Assembly: GCF_900142985.1 (NCBI RefSeq) | Contig: NZ_LT670849.1 | Location: forward strand, 6,588,501-6,652,500 | Direction of reading: 5' to 3' | DNA length: 64,000 nucleotides | Source of the DNA: Bradyrhizobium erythrophlei | Lineage (GTDB): Bacteria; Pseudomonadota; Alphaproteobacteria; Rhizobiales; Xanthobacteraceae | Shown here: positions 1-10,178 of the stretch, piece after piece | How positions within the stretch are numbered: position 1 is the first letter of the stretch | How the letters are laid out: each line of letters opens with the position of its first letter | Made by a program: the position numbers and the translations under genes | Notes under the pieces: model-generated | Seen by the model: only the letters and a program-made list of their open reading frames with translations | Told to the model about the DNA's origin: nothing | The model's database searches: none

Positions 1-925
1 GCAGGCCGTCGAATTGATCATCGATACGCGCCGCGGCGGGCAATTCACTTCTCTGGCTGATTTCGCCTCGCGCGCAAATCCGCGCGCGATCAACAAGCGG
101 ATCGTCGAAAGTCTCGCGGCTGCCGGCGCGTTCGATTCGCTCGAGCCGAACCGGGCGCGCGTCTTTGCCGGCGCGGACGTGATCCTCGCCGCCTGCCAGC
201 GCAGCCACGAGGCCGCGACGTCGGGCCAGAACGACATGTTCGGCGGCGCGGCGGATGCCCCGACCATCATGCTGCCGCAGGTCGAGCCCTGGTTGCCGGC
301 CGAGCGGCTGCGGCGCGAATATGACGCGATCGGCTTCTTCCTGTCGGGCCATCCGCTCGACGACTACACGACCGTGCTCAAGCGGCTGCGCGTGCAGTCC
401 TGGGCCGAGTTCTCGCGCGCGGTGAGGACCGGCGCGACCGCCGGCAAGGTCGCGGCGACCGTGGTCTCGCGCATGGAGCGGCGCACCAAGACCGGCAACA
501 AGATGGGCATCATCGGGCTGTCCGACCCGACCGGTCATTTCGAGGCGGTGCTGTTCTCAGAAGGTCTCGCCCAGTACCGCGAAATCCTGGAGCCGGGTGC
601 GGCAGTGCTGATGCAACTGGGCGCTGAGTTGCAGGGCGAGGACGTCCGCGCGCGGGTGCTGCATGCCGAGGCGCTTGACGATGCCGCCGCCAAAACCCAA
701 AAAGGCCTGCGCATCTTTCTGCGCGATACCAAGCCGCTGGAATCGATCGCACGGCGGCTTTCGCCGCCGACCGGCCAGGCCGGCAGCGGCGATATTGCGC
801 TGGTGCTGCGGCTCGATATGCAGACCGAGATCGAGTTCAAGCTGGAAGGCCGTTTTCAGGTGTCGCCGCAGATCGCCGGCGCTATCAAGGCAGTGGCGGG
901 CGTCGAGATGGTCGAGACGCTGTGA
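1..925 (+). CDS. dnaE: DNA polymerase III subunit alpha, C-terminal part
   Basis: This is the C-terminal part, about 307 residues, of the replicative polymerase alpha subunit; the 5' end lies outside the window and the frame is open to base 2. The start of the fragment fits the helix-hairpin-helix region of DnaE (F-T-S-L-A-D-F, then R-A-I-N-K-R). It is followed by the Y-D-A-I-G-F-F-L-S-G-H-P-L-D stretch typical of the family and an OB-fold region around R-T-K-T-G-N-K-M. It stops at TGA 923-925. The identification is firm. dnaE shortly upstream of rpsB is an arrangement I associate with Bradyrhizobium relatives. Confidence 0.95.
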   Translation, partial: QAVELIIDTRRGGQFTSLADFASRANPRAINKRIVESLAAAGAFDSLEPNRARVFAGADVILAACQRSHEAATSGQNDMFGGAADAPTIMLPQVEPWLPAERLRREYDAIGFFLSGHPLDDYTTVLKRLRVQSWAEFSRAVRTGATAGKVAATVVSRMERRTKTGNKMGIIGLSDPTGHFEAVLFSEGLAQYREILEPGAAVLMQLGAELQGEDVRARVLHAEALDDAAAKTQKGLRIFLRDTKPLESIARRLSPPTGQAGSGDIALVLRLDMQTEIEFKLEGRFQVSPQIAGAIKAVAGVEMVETL

Positions 926-943
926 CGGCCCCGGCACTCAACC

Positions 944-2603
944 TTAATTGGTAGCAAGCGGCAGACTGCCGAATTTATAGCTGACGCCGAACGTCGCGGT
1001 ATGTGTGCGCATGGCGACGTCGAAATTCGTAAACAGCGGCGTGCCTGCGAACTGCCGGGTAATGGTGAGGGACGTCGGCGCAAAACCCGCATAGCGATAC
1101 TCGGCGCGGGCAAACCAGTTGCCGGACAGCATCGTCTCTGCGCCGAAGCCCGCAGTCCAGCCCGTCTTGGTGAGAGAATCGGTCACAACGATCGGTGTGG
1201 AACCGCCACAACCGGCCGAGACGCAGGCGGAATTCACGTCGAAATGCTGCCAGGCGGCGCCGCCGGTGGCGTAGAGAAGCGTTGCAGGTGTCACGAGGTA
1301 GCCGACGCGGGCACGGGCGCTCGCGTCCCATGTGGTGCGCAAAGCGAAGCTGTCGACTTTGGCCAACTCAAAGGCAGGAACGCCCGGCGAGAAGCCAAAT
1401 CCCTGAAGCGATGTGGTCAACACCAACATCGCCTTCGACGCCGGCGACCCATCGCGGTGCAATTTGCCAGTTCCAACCGATGTAAGGCGCACCGCGGAAA
1501 GCGGTGCCGTCCAGAGGTTCGTTAGTTGTATTGGTCGGCGAGAACCCGACAACGACGGCATCTGCCGCTGCGGTGGTGGTCACTCCGCTGTCGTTTGCAC
1601 GCAGGCCAAGGCCTGCGCCCACGTAAAAGCCGTTCCATAACGACGCGGCCGGGGCCTTCATCGCCGGCGCCTTGACCGGCAGCACGCCATCCAACCAGCC
1701 TGTGGATGCACCGGACGGCGCAACCTCGTCGCCGAACTTGTAGGCTAGTCCGAGGCTCACGGTATGGGTGCGAAGCGGCACGTTTGCGGTGTCCACAATG
1801 GGATTGAACGGCACAAATGTGCTGATGCGTGTGATGGTGAAGGTGGTCGGACCGAAATCGGCGAAACGATAATCGGCGCGTGCAAACCAGTGGCCTCCGA
1901 GCGAGGTTTCAACGCCGCCGCCAACCGTCCAACCGAGCCTGGTGACTGCACTGTCGGTGAGGGCTGGCGTCAGGGTGTTGTTTCCGAAGGGCAAGCCGAG
2001 CAGGAAGCTGCTGGCGCACAACGCGCTCTTGCAGCTCGTGCTGAGATCGAAGTGCTGCCAGGCCGCGCCGCCTGTCGCGTAAACAAGCGTCGCCGGCGTG
2101 ACCAGAAAGCCGAGCCGGGCGCGGGCGCTGGCGTCCCATTTGGTTCGCTCCGCAATGCCGTCGGCGGGCGAGAACGTCGCAAATCCCTGGTTGGGAAAAG
2201 GTCGCCCGGCGAAATTGGTGGTCTGATCGGCGAAACCGACATCGCCCTCAATGCCGAGCACCCATCGTGGAGTGACTTGAAAATTATATCCGGCAAAGAG
2301 GTTGCCACGAAGCGCAATGCCGTTGAGGGGCTCGCTGGTGGCGGCATTCGGGGTGACGGCTGACGCCGGCAAAAGCGGGCCGCCCCCAATACTCTCGGCG
2401 GCGAAGGTCTCGCTGGTTTCCGATGCCCGAAAACCGAGCCCGCCGCCGAGGTAAAATCCGCTCCAAGGTGAGGCGGCGGGAGCGGCGTAAGCTGGCGCCT
2501 TCACGGGCAGGTCGGCAGCGCTTGCGGCGGAGACAATGACGGCAGGGAGAAGCCCCGCCCAATACTGCACGCATTTCCGCACGCCCCCGACACGATGCTG
2601 CAA
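944..2603 (-). pseudogene. Tandem outer-membrane beta-barrel protein, frameshifted
   Basis: This reads as a fusion of two homologous RopB/Omp25-type barrels. The first frame (2603 down to 1368) has a signal peptide, a proline/alanine linker and a whole barrel: W-S-G-F-Y-L-G-G near the start, W-D-A-S-A-R-A-R in the middle, Y-K-F-G at the end. It continues into a second linker and a second barrel start, W-N-G-F-Y-V-G-A. Near 1405-1435 the coding frame shifts by one base. The second frame (to 944) carries the rest of barrel two, again with W-D-A-S-A-R-A-R and a terminal Y-K-F-G. Intact, it would encode about 550 residues. The start is TTG at 2603 or GTG at 2582. It could be a true pseudogene, a phase-variable gene or a base-calling error. 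Confidence 0.75.
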
Positions 2604-2838
2604 TCAGCGGCCCGCCATGGATGTGTCGCGCCCCGCACAGCAGGCCAAAAATCGCCGTCGGAGGGGCGAGTGGAGTTCAAAGTTGTGTGACATCCGCACA
2701 ATCGGCGTCAGGGCTCTCATGACGGCCGAATGGGAGTGACGCGATGCGATCGGCTCAAATCGGGCACTTTAAACTTCGAGACGTGTCAAAAAGGGCTATC
2801 ATCAAGTCGGAGACGGGGCGGAAACAACGGAGGTTTCG

Positions 2839-3567
2839 ATGTGCAGGACGTGCGGCACGGATTCGCATCACACGTTCGTACCGACGCGACGAAAAGTGCT
2901 CATGGGCGCGGCGGCGACAGGTCTGTTCTGGGCAAGCGCTGCTCACGCCAAGGAAACCAAGCCGCCACCAAAGCCCGAAAATGTGCTGTCTCCGGACGCG
3001 TCGTTGAAGCGCCTGATGGAAGGCAATCAGCGCTATGTTGGGGGCCTTGCCCTGCGGCATGATTTCAAACATGAGCGCGAAGCGCTGGCGGGCGGCCAGA
3101 ACCCTTACGCCGCGATCCTGAGTTGCGCCGACTCGCGCATCGCCCCCGAATACGCCTTCGACAGTGGACGGGGCGATCTCTTCGTCTGCCGCGTCGCCGG
3201 CAACTTTGCCACCGAGGAAACCATAGCGAGCCTCGAATACGCCGTTGCCATACTGGCTGCGCCACTGATCCTGGTGCTCGGCCATGACGCCTGCGGTGCG
3301 GTGGATGCGACCATCAAGTCTCTGAAGGACGGCCCGCTGCCGGGCCATATGCCCTCGCTGGTTGCCGGGCTGGCGCCTTCGGTCAAGGCCGTCGCCGGGC
3401 AGGCGGGCAATACGCTCGACAATGCCATCCGCCAGAACGTGGTCGACAACGTTGCCAAGCTGAAGGCTGCGACCCCGATCCTTAACGCCGCGGTTGAGCA
3501 GAACAAGCTCAAGGTGATTGGCGGTATCTATCGGCTGAAGGATGGCAAGGTCGATATGGTGGCGTGA
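2839..3567 (+). CDS. Beta-class carbonic anhydrase, exported
   Basis: The 242-residue product interconverts CO2 and bicarbonate. The zinc and catalytic residues of beta-carbonic anhydrases are visible: C96, D98 and R100 in C-A-D-S-R, and H149 and C152 in H-D-A-C. The N-terminus has T-R-R-K before a hydrophobic stretch ending A-S-A-A-H-A, which resembles a Tat signal, so a periplasmic location is likely. A GGAGG ribosome site lies 5 bases before ATG 2839. An extra C-x-x-C at residues 2-5 precedes the signal; its role is unknown. Confidence 0.9.
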   Translation: MCRTCGTDSHHTFVPTRRKVLMGAAATGLFWASAAHAKETKPPPKPENVLSPDASLKRLMEGNQRYVGGLALRHDFKHEREALAGGQNPYAAILSCADSRIAPEYAFDSGRGDLFVCRVAGNFATEETIASLEYAVAILAAPLILVLGHDACGAVDATIKSLKDGPLPGHMPSLVAGLAPSVKAVAGQAGNTLDNAIRQNVVDNVAKLKAATPILNAAVEQNKLKVIGGIYRLKDGKVDMVA

Positions 3568-3623
3568 ACGGCCCAAAAAGGGCAATTTTCGCGCCAAACG
3601 CTCTTGAAACCGGCCGTATTTCC

Positions 3624-3651
3624 TTGCTTCTCGCGAAAATCCGGCTATATA
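3624..3651 (+). promoter_or_regulatory. Putative sigma-70-type promoter for rpsB
   Basis: A TTGCTT hexamer (3624-3629) and a TATATA hexamer (3646-3651) are separated by 16 bases, about 110 bases before the rpsB start. It is the best promoter-like match between the carbonic anhydrase gene and rpsB. This is inference from consensus only. Confidence 0.5.
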
Positions 3652-3666
3652 CCGCGCCATCTCACA

Positions 3667-3735
3667 CGGAAACATGGCTCAAAAGGCCGTCCGGTGGCAA
3701 CCGGGCCGTCAGGCTCGTTTGCTCACACGTTTCCG
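3667..3735 (+). promoter_or_regulatory. Structured rpsB 5' leader
   Basis: CGGAAAC at 3667-3673 can pair with GTTTCCG at 3729-3735, enclosing a GC-rich CCGGTGGCAACCGG hairpin. The closing arm abuts a GGAGG at 3735-3739. A second SD-like GGAGA nearer the start codon is at 3748. Such a leader could host autogenous control by S2, which is known for rpsB in other bacteria. The pairing is seen in the sequence; the regulatory role is inferred. Confidence 0.35.
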
Positions 3736-3761
3736 GAGGAACCAACCGGAGAACTCAGACC

Positions 3762-4760
3762 ATGGCACTGCCCGATTTTTCTATGCGTCAGCTCCTTGAG
3801 GCTGGCGTCCACTTTGGCCACCAGTCGCACCGCTGGAATCCGAAAATGGCCGACTACATCTTCGGTGCCCGCAACAACATCCACATCATCGACCTCGCGC
3901 AGACCGTGCCGATGATGCATCGCGCGCTTCAGGCCGTCAGCGATACCGTCGCCAAGGGCGGCCGCATCCTGTTTGTCGGCACCAAGCGGCAGGCCCAGGA
4001 CGGCGTTGCCGAGGCTGCCAAGCGGTCCGCGCAGTATTTCGTCAATTCGCGCTGGCTCGGCGGCACGCTGACCAACTGGAAGACGATCTCCGGCTCGATC
4101 AAGCGGCTGCGGCACCTCGATGAAGTGCTCAATTCGGGCGACGCCAGTGCCTACACCAAGAAAGAGCGGCTGACGTTGCAGCGCGAGCGCGACAAGCTCG
4201 ATCGCTCGCTCGGTGGCATCAAGGACATGGGCGGCTTGCCGGACATGATCTTCGTGATCGACACCAACAAGGAAGACATCGCGATCCAGGAAGCCCAGCG
4301 ACTGAACATTCCGGTGGCGGCGATCGTCGATACCAATTCGGACCCGAAGGGCATCACCTTTGTCGTGCCCGGCAACGACGACGCCGGCCGCGCCATCTCG
4401 CTTTATTGCGATCTGGTCGCGCGCGCCGCGATTGACGGCATTTCCCGCGCCCAGGGCGATGCCGGCATCGACGTTGGCGCGTCGGCCCATCCGGCCCGCG
4501 AGGAAGTTGCAGCCGCACCGCAGGCTTCGGGCTTCCAGGGCCTGGCCGGTCCGCGTGGTGCGCCCGACAATCTCAAGAAGCTCACCGGTGTGTCCGGCAC
4601 CATCGAGAAGAAGCTCAACGATCTCGGCATTTTCCACTACTGGCAGCTGGCCGAGCTCGATCACGACAAGGCCCACAAGATTGGCGAAGAGGTCGGTCTT
4701 CCGGCTCGCGCCGACGCCTGGGTTGCCCAGGCCAAGACCTTGACCGCTGAAGCGGAATAA
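3762..4760 (+). CDS. rpsB: 30S ribosomal protein S2, C-terminally extended
   Basis: S2 joins the small subunit late in assembly and is needed for S1 binding. The core (about residues 1-230) has the family signatures [13 protein letters not shown] and P-D-M-I-F-V-I-D-T. At 332 residues it is longer than the roughly 240 of E. coli. An alanine/proline-rich linker is followed by a helix-hairpin-helix-like tail ([14 protein letters not shown]), which occurs in alphaproteobacterial S2. ATG 3762 is chosen because the protein start is conserved and an SD-like GGAGA lies 9 bases upstream; an in-frame open stretch runs further upstream but is the leader. Confidence 0.97.
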   Translation: MALPDFSMRQLLEAGVHFGHQSHRWNPKMADYIFGARNNIHIIDLAQTVPMMHRALQAVSDTVAKGGRILFVGTKRQAQDGVAEAAKRSAQYFVNSRWLGGTLTNWKTISGSIKRLRHLDEVLNSGDASAYTKKERLTLQRERDKLDRSLGGIKDMGGLPDMIFVIDTNKEDIAIQEAQRLNIPVAAIVDTNSDPKGITFVVPGNDDAGRAISLYCDLVARAAIDGISRAQGDAGIDVGASAHPAREEVAAAPQASGFQGLAGPRGAPDNLKKLTGVSGTIEKKLNDLGIFHYWQLAELDHDKAHKIGEEVGLPARADAWVAQAKTLTAEAE

Positions 4761-4765
4761 TCAAA

Positions 4766-4792
4766 TGCCGGCCGGAGACCCCGGCCGGCATC
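4766..4792 (+). terminator. Hairpin between rpsB and tsf
   Basis: ATGCCGGCCGG (4766-4776) is perfectly complementary to CCGGCCGGCAT (4782-4792), an 11-bp stem with a 5-base loop just after the rpsB stop. No T-run follows, so it may be an attenuator or mRNA-stabilising hairpin, not a full terminator. Confidence 0.5.
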
Positions 4793-4885
4793 AAGCACAT
4801 TCCAGTTTACGGCATTGGTGATGGTGGGAAACGGCGGCGGGCGAACCGCATGCCACCGCCGTTGCAGGCAAAGGACGACAGCGAC

Positions 4886-5815
4886 ATGGCGACAATCACG
4901 GCGGCGATGGTCAAGGACCTGCGCGACTCCACCGGCGCGGGCATGATGGATTGCAAGCAGGCGCTTTCCGAGAACGACGGCAACATGGAAGCTGCCGTCG
5001 ATTGGCTGCGCAAGAAGGGCCTGTCGAAGGCTGCCAAGAAATCCGGCCGCGTCGCCGCGGAAGGCCTGATCGCCGCGCTGACCAAGGGCACCGAGGGCGT
5101 CGTCGTCGAGGTCAACTCCGAGACCGATTTCGTCGCCCGCAACGAGCACTTCCAGGGGCTGGTGAAGATGATCGCGCAGGTCGCGCTCGACGTCGGCGCC
5201 GATGTCGAAAAGATCAAGACCGCCAAGGTCGGCGCCATCACAGTTGAGGCCGCCATCTCCGACGCGATCGCCACCATCGGCGAAAACATGTCGTTGCGCC
5301 GCGCGGCTGCGCTCGAGGTGAGCAAGGGCGTGGTGTCGAGCTACGTTCACAACGCCGTCGTCGAGGGCGCCGGCAAGATGGGCGTGATCGTGGCGCTGGA
5401 ATCGCCCGGCAAGGCCGATGAGCTTGCGGTGCTTGGCAGGCAACTCGCAATGCATGTCGCGGCAGCCAATCCGCTCGCTGTCGATCCGTCCGGGCTCGAT
5501 CCGGCCACCGTGAAGCGCGAGAAGGACGTGCTTGCGGACAAGTATCGCCAGCAGGGCAAGCCGGAGAACGTGATCGAAAAGATCGTCGAGTCCGGCCTGA
5601 AGACCTATTACAAGGAAGTCTGCCTTCTGGAGCAGGCCTTCATCCATGACAGCGGCAAATCCGTCGCCCAGGCCCTCACGGAAGCTGAGGGTAAGGTTGG
5701 CGGACCGATCAAGGTTACCGGCTTTTTGCGCTATGCTCTCGGCGAGGGAATCGAGAAGCAGGAAAGCGACTTCGCAGCCGAAGTCGCGGCTGCGAGCGGC
5801 CAGAAGAAGCCTTGA
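4886..5815 (+). CDS. tsf: Elongation factor Ts
   Basis: EF-Ts (309 residues) exchanges GDP for GTP on EF-Tu. The N-terminal UBA-like module is clear ([16 protein letters not shown]). The T-D-F-V-A-R-N motif of the Tu-binding core follows near residue 80, then the two subdomains. ATG 4886 gives the conserved M-A-T-I-T start and has an AAGGA sequence upstream; the frame is open further upstream without homology. It follows rpsB in the classical rpsB-tsf-pyrH-frr order. Confidence 0.97.
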   Translation: MATITAAMVKDLRDSTGAGMMDCKQALSENDGNMEAAVDWLRKKGLSKAAKKSGRVAAEGLIAALTKGTEGVVVEVNSETDFVARNEHFQGLVKMIAQVALDVGADVEKIKTAKVGAITVEAAISDAIATIGENMSLRRAAALEVSKGVVSSYVHNAVVEGAGKMGVIVALESPGKADELAVLGRQLAMHVAAANPLAVDPSGLDPATVKREKDVLADKYRQQGKPENVIEKIVESGLKTYYKEVCLLEQAFIHDSGKSVAQALTEAEGKVGGPIKVTGFLRYALGEGIEKQESDFAAEVAAASGQKKP

Positions 5816-5869
5816 GACGGTGAAACTGTCGCCTAGGCCTTTTCCGGTCCTAAGGAGAGCGGTTAGCAG

Positions 5870-6586
5870 ATGACAGGGCCGGTCTATCGTCGCGTCGTGA
5901 TCAAGCTGTCGGGCGAATATTTCGCCGGTCCGAACGCTTCGGGCTTCGATCAATCGACGATCGACCGGGTTGCCGGCGACCTGATTGCAGCAAGAGAATT
6001 GGGCGTTGAGATCGCCGTCGTCGTCGGGGGCGGCAATCTGGTCCGCGGCGTCGAGGTTTCCTCGCGCGGCATGTCCCGGCCGGCCGGCGACACCATGGGG
6101 ATGCTGGCAACGGTGATGAACTGTCTTGCGCTCGAGGCGGCGATCGAACGCAAGGGAACACCGGCGCGAACCCTCACAGCCCATGTCATGCCGCAAGTTT
6201 CCGAGCTATTCACCCGAAGTGCAGCGCACAAATATCTGGCGGAAGGACGCATCGTGTTGCTCGGCGGCGGAACCGGTAATCCGTTTTTCACCACCGACAC
6301 GACTGCCGTGTTGAGGGCAGCGGAAATCGGCGCGCAGGCGGTGCTGAAGGCGACCAATGTGGACGGCGTCTACAGCGCCGATCCGAAAAAGGACCCGTCC
6401 GCCAAGCGATTTGATCGCCTGACCCATTCTGAGGCCATTGGCGGCGGCTACAAGGTCATGGACGCCACCGCATTTGCGCTTGCCCGGGAGACGTCGCTGC
6501 CTATCATCGTATTTTCGATCGCCGAGCCGGGTTCGATTGGCGCCATTCTGAGCGGCACCGGTCGCGGCACGATCGTTGCCGGCTAG
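5870..6586 (+). CDS. pyrH: UMP kinase
   Basis: The hexameric UMP kinase (238 residues) makes UDP from UMP and ATP in pyrimidine nucleotide synthesis. It belongs to the amino-acid-kinase fold family. Visible signatures are I-K-L-S-G-E near the N-terminus, the glycine-rich V-V-G-G-G-N loop, and [15 protein letters not shown] towards the C-terminus. An AAGGAG ribosome site precedes ATG 5870. Its TAG stop lies inside the CTAG end of a palindromic element starting at 6583, so the element abuts the very end of the gene. Confidence 0.97.
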   Translation: MTGPVYRRVVIKLSGEYFAGPNASGFDQSTIDRVAGDLIAARELGVEIAVVVGGGNLVRGVEVSSRGMSRPAGDTMGMLATVMNCLALEAAIERKGTPARTLTAHVMPQVSELFTRSAAHKYLAEGRIVLLGGGTGNPFFTTDTTAVLRAAEIGAQAVLKATNVDGVYSADPKKDPSAKRFDRLTHSEAIGGGYKVMDATAFALARETSLPIIVFSIAEPGSIGAILSGTGRGTIVAG

Positions 6587-6655
6587 TGGTCCGATTCTAA
6601 CATTCGCATCCCTTCTCAGCGGGCACTATTGCGAATGTTAGAATCACCTGCGCCA
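6583..6655. repeat. CTAG-ended palindromic element, pyrH-frr copy
   Basis: It begins CTAGTGGTCC, which includes the pyrH stop codon. The long arms GATTCTAACATTCGC (6594-6608) and GCGAATGTTAGAATC (6631-6645) are perfectly complementary. The outer right end is degenerate and lacks the expected closing CTAG. Transcribed, it would form a 15-bp hairpin between pyrH and frr. A truncated relative with the same arm lies at 41089-41143. Confidence 0.85.
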
Positions 6656-6684
6656 TGTGGCCGAATTCAGGAGGAACGACCGTC

Positions 6685-7248
6685 ATGTCCACGGGTAATT
6701 TCGACATCAACGAGTTGAAGCGCCGGATGCAGGGCGCGACGCAATCCCTCAAGCACGAACTCGGCGGTCTGCGCACGGGCCGCGCCGCGGCATCGATGCT
6801 GGAGCCGGTCCAGGTCGAGGCTTACGGTTCGCATATGCCACTCAATCAGGTTGCGACTATCAGCGTTCCCGAACCGCGCCTTTTGTCGGTGCAGGTGTGG
6901 GACAAGTCGATGGTCAAGGCGGTCGAGAAGGCCATCGTCGATTCCAATCTGGGATTGAGCCCTGCCACCGAAGGCCAGGTTCTCCGCTTGCGGATTCCGG
7001 AACTCAATGAGGATCGCCGCAAGGAACTGGTCAAGGTCGCGCACAAATATGCGGAAGCCGCTAAGGTTGCGGTCAGACACGTCCGCCGCGACGGCCTCGA
7101 TACCCTCAAGAAGCTCGAGAAGAATCACGAGATTTCCGAGGACGATCAGGAGCGCTTGGCGAACGACGTGCAGAAGGCGACCGATGGCACGGTCTCGGAA
7201 ATCGACCAGCTGCTCGCGGCTAAGGAAAAGGAAATCCTGACCGTTTAG
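6685..7248 (+). CDS. frr: Ribosome recycling factor
   Basis: RRF (187 residues, usual length about 185) splits post-termination ribosomes together with EF-G. Family signatures seen are [11 protein letters not shown] near residue 30, [14 protein letters not shown], and the E-D-R-R-K-E-L-V-K helix. ATG 6685 is supported by an AGGAGGAA ribosome site. It is separated from pyrH by the palindromic element, so it may be partly uncoupled from upstream transcription. Confidence 0.97.
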   Translation: MSTGNFDINELKRRMQGATQSLKHELGGLRTGRAAASMLEPVQVEAYGSHMPLNQVATISVPEPRLLSVQVWDKSMVKAVEKAIVDSNLGLSPATEGQVLRLRIPELNEDRRKELVKVAHKYAEAAKVAVRHVRRDGLDTLKKLEKNHEISEDDQERLANDVQKATDGTVSEIDQLLAAKEKEILTV

Positions 7249-7312
7249 CCTAATGTTGGGGCGCGATCCTGCGAACCGATGGTTTAAAGATCGTGGCCTG
7301 AGGGATTGATTG

Positions 7313-8071
7313 ATGTCGAATGCCGCAGCGCCCGCGACTGAGGGACCGGATCGAGGGGGCGGTCCTTTGCACGTGGCGATTATTATGGACGGGAACGGAC
7401 GATGGGCCGCGGCCCGCGGCCTCCCGCGTGCCGAAGGTCACCGCCGCGGGGTCGAGACCTTGCGCCACGTCGTTCGTGCCGCCGGTGAACTCGGCGTTCG
7501 CTATCTGACGATATTTTCGTTCAGCTCCGAAAACTGGTCGCGGCCCGCCTCCGAAATCGGTGACCTGTTCGGACTGTTGCGGCGCTTCATACGCAACGAT
7601 CTGGCGATTCTGCACCGTGACGGAGTCCGTGTCCGCGTGATCGGCGAACGCGAAGGGCTGGAGCCGGATATTTGCGCGCTTCTCCAGGAAGCCGAAGACT
7701 TGACGCGCAACAACGATCGCCTTCATCTCGTCGTCGCGTTCAACTACGGCTCGCGGCAGGAAATCGCCCGCGCCGCACAGCGGCTGGCGACCGAAGTGGC
7801 GGAAGGCAGGCGCGATCCGTCGTCGATCGACGACGATGCGATTGGCCGCTATCTCGACGCGCCTGAGATTCCCGATCCCGATCTGATTATCCGCACCAGC
7901 GGTGAACAGCGGCTGTCGAATTTTCTGATGTGGCAGGCGGCCTATAGCGAGCTTGTTTTCGTACCCGTTCATTGGCCCGATTTCGACAAGGCCGCGCTTG
8001 AGGGCGCGATCGCCGAATATGCCAGGCGCGAGCGCCGGTTCGGTGGTCTGGCTGTGAAAACCGGATCGTGA
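7313..8071 (+). CDS. uppS: Isoprenyl (undecaprenyl-PP) synthase
   Basis: This cis-prenyltransferase (252 residues) condenses isopentenyl-PP with farnesyl-PP to make the undecaprenyl carrier for peptidoglycan and polysaccharide export. The catalytic Asp is D26 in [10 protein letters not shown], followed by G-H-R-R-G, the F-S-S-E-N-W motif and a terminal [11 protein letters not shown] region. ATG 7313 follows an AGGG sequence. The stop overlaps the cdsA start by 4 bases, which suggests translational coupling. Confidence 0.95.
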   Translation: MSNAAAPATEGPDRGGGPLHVAIIMDGNGRWAAARGLPRAEGHRRGVETLRHVVRAAGELGVRYLTIFSFSSENWSRPASEIGDLFGLLRRFIRNDLAILHRDGVRVRVIGEREGLEPDICALLQEAEDLTRNNDRLHLVVAFNYGSRQEIARAAQRLATEVAEGRRDPSSIDDDAIGRYLDAPEIPDPDLIIRTSGEQRLSNFLMWQAAYSELVFVPVHWPDFDKAALEGAIAEYARRERRFGGLAVKTGS

Positions 8072-8913
8072 CCGAAGGCCACGCATCGATCGGAGCGGCC
8101 GCACGGGAGGGAAACAACCTTCTGTTGCGGATCGCCGCCGCGCTGGTGATGGCTCCGCTTGCCATCGCGATCGCCTATGCCGGCGGATGGCTTTGGACGG
8201 GCCTCGTCACGGTCGCTGCGATCGGGCTTTATGCCGAATGGCTCACCGTCACCGGTGCGCGCAACCTTGCTCTCCTGTTGTTGGGCGCGCTGGTTCTGCT
8301 TGGCGCGGCATGGATCGAGAGTGGGCACTTCACCGCCGCCAATGTTTCCATCGTTGTCGCGCTGGGTGTCGTTGTCGCCACCATCTTCTCCAGCGAGCGG
8401 CGTAGCTGGGCCGTGCTTGGAATCGGCTATGCACTGGCGGCTTCGATTGCATCCAGCATGGTCCGGCGCGACCCGGATTCGGGGTTCGCCGCGCTGATGC
8501 TGGTGCTGTTGACGGTGTGGGCGACCGATATCGGCGGATATTTTGCCGGCCGGCTGATCGGCGGTCCCAAGCTGTGGCCGCAGGTGAGCCCGAAAAAGAC
8601 CTGGGCAGGCGCTGTCGGCGGCTTTGTCGCGAGCCTCGCGGTCGCTGTGGGATTTGCCGCATTCGACCTCGGAAAGTTCATGCCGCTGCTGCTGCTGGCC
8701 GCGGCTCTCTCGGTCGCAGCACAGCTTGGCGATCTGTTTGAATCGGCCGTCAAACGCAGGTTCGGTGTCAAGGATTCCAGCCACATCATTCCCGGACATG
8801 GCGGGCTGATGGACCGGCTGGACGGTTTCGTGGCTGCCATCGTTCTGGCGGCAATTTTCGGTTTTTTGCGTGGCGGTGCGGATGGCGTCGGCCACGCTCT
8901 TATGGTTTGGTGA
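8068..8913 (+). CDS. cdsA: Phosphatidate cytidylyltransferase
   Basis: CdsA makes CDP-diacylglycerol from phosphatidic acid and CTP, the branch point for phospholipids. The 281-residue product is an integral membrane protein with multiple hydrophobic helices. It carries the C-terminal family signature S-P-K-K-T-W-A-G followed by the [17 protein letters not shown] block. The start is GTG 8068 within the uppS stop (GTGA overlap). The dxr start follows after only 3 bases. Confidence 0.95.
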   Translation: MTEGHASIGAAAREGNNLLLRIAAALVMAPLAIAIAYAGGWLWTGLVTVAAIGLYAEWLTVTGARNLALLLLGALVLLGAAWIESGHFTAANVSIVVALGVVVATIFSSERRSWAVLGIGYALAASIASSMVRRDPDSGFAALMLVLLTVWATDIGGYFAGRLIGGPKLWPQVSPKKTWAGAVGGFVASLAVAVGFAAFDLGKFMPLLLLAAALSVAAQLGDLFESAVKRRFGVKDSSHIIPGHGGLMDRLDGFVAAIVLAAIFGFLRGGADGVGHALMVW

Positions 8914-8916
8914 GAT

Positions 8917-10137
8917 ATGAGCGCTGTTCCCTTGCGTAACAATAAAGCGGCTGCGGCCGTTCGTTCGGTCACCGTGCTGGGTGCGACGGGTTCGATCGGC
9001 GACAGCACGATGGATCTGCTGCGGGCCGCGAAGGATCGCTATCGCGTCGAGGCGTTGACGGCGAATAGCAACGTTGCGGGCCTGGCCAAGCTCGCGAAAG
9101 AATTCGGAGCGCGCTATGTCGCAGTCGCAGACAGCTCCCGATTGACCGAGTTGAAAGACGCGCTTGCCGGTACCCGCACCGAGTGCGGCGCCGGCGAAAG
9201 CGCGGTCGTCGAAGCGGCGGCGCGGCCGGCGGATTGGGTGATGGCTGCGGTGAGCGGCGCAGCCGGCCTGAAACCGGCGCTCGCAGCCGTTGATCGCGGC
9301 GCGACGGTCGCTCTCGCCAACAAGGAATGCCTGGTTTGTGCCGGCGATTTCTTCATGGAGCGTGCAAGCAAGGCGGGCGCCTGCATTTTGCCGGCCGACT
9401 CCGAGCACAACGCGCTGTTTCAGGCGCTGGCTTCCGGAAATCGCGAGGAGCTGGTTCGCGTCGTCATCACCGCTTCAGGCGGCCCGTTCCGAACCTGGTC
9501 GAGCACTGATATCGAACAGGCGACGCTGGCGCAGGCGCTCAAACATCCGAACTGGAGCATGGGCCAGAAGATCACGATCGACTCGGCCTCAATGATGAAC
9601 AAGGGCCTTGAGGTGATCGAGGCGGCCTGCCTGTTTGGACTGACGGCAGACGAAATCGATGTTCTGGTTCACCCGCAATCGATCATTCACGGGATGGTCG
9701 AATTTTCCGACCGCTCGGTGGTGGCGCAACTGGGGGCGCCGGATATGCGCACGCCGATTGCGCATTGTCTGGGATGGCCCGACCGAATCGTGGGGCCCGC
9801 GGCGAAGCTCGATCTCGCCAAGATCGGACAGTTGACGTTCGAGACGCCGGATTTCGCGCGGTTCCCCGGACTGAAACTAGCCTACGAGGCGTTGCGGACC
9901 GGCCGCGGCGCGACCACGGTCTACAATGCGGCGAACGAAGTGGCGGTTGCCGCGTTCATCGCCGGCAAGATCCGGTTTGGCGCCATCGCCCGCCTGGTCG
10001 AGGCGACGCTGGAAGCCTGGATTCGCGCTGGGAATCTGGCGCCGCTGACGTCCGCCGACGATGCAATAACTGTTGACCATAACGCGCGAAATAAGGCGGT
10101 CACCCTATTGCCTCAAATTGCCTTAAAGGCATCCTAG
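8917..10137 (+). CDS. dxr: 1-deoxy-D-xylulose 5-phosphate reductoisomerase
   Basis: Dxr (406 residues) catalyses the first committed MEP-pathway step to isopentenyl-PP. Signatures are the NADPH-binding [12 protein letters not shown] near the N-terminus, A-L-A-N-K-E, the metal-binding P-A-D-S-E-H-N-A and the [10 protein letters not shown] substrate loop. Placed between cdsA and rseP, it feeds precursors to UppS encoded two genes upstream. Confidence 0.97.
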   Translation: MSAVPLRNNKAAAAVRSVTVLGATGSIGDSTMDLLRAAKDRYRVEALTANSNVAGLAKLAKEFGARYVAVADSSRLTELKDALAGTRTECGAGESAVVEAAARPADWVMAAVSGAAGLKPALAAVDRGATVALANKECLVCAGDFFMERASKAGACILPADSEHNALFQALASGNREELVRVVITASGGPFRTWSSTDIEQATLAQALKHPNWSMGQKITIDSASMMNKGLEVIEAACLFGLTADEIDVLVHPQSIIHGMVEFSDRSVVAQLGAPDMRTPIAHCLGWPDRIVGPAAKLDLAKIGQLTFETPDFARFPGLKLAYEALRTGRGATTVYNAANEVAVAAFIAGKIRFGAIARLVEATLEAWIRAGNLAPLTSADDAITVDHNARNKAVTLLPQIALKAS

Positions 10138-10178
10138 AGGGTGGGGTGGAGCCTTCTGGCTCTGGGTGAGGGAATAAA

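Noticed and set aside
4661..6196. Long antisense frame of about 511 codons over tsf and pyrH
   Set aside because: It is antisense to two certain genes and has no recognisable motif; such shadows are common at this GC content.
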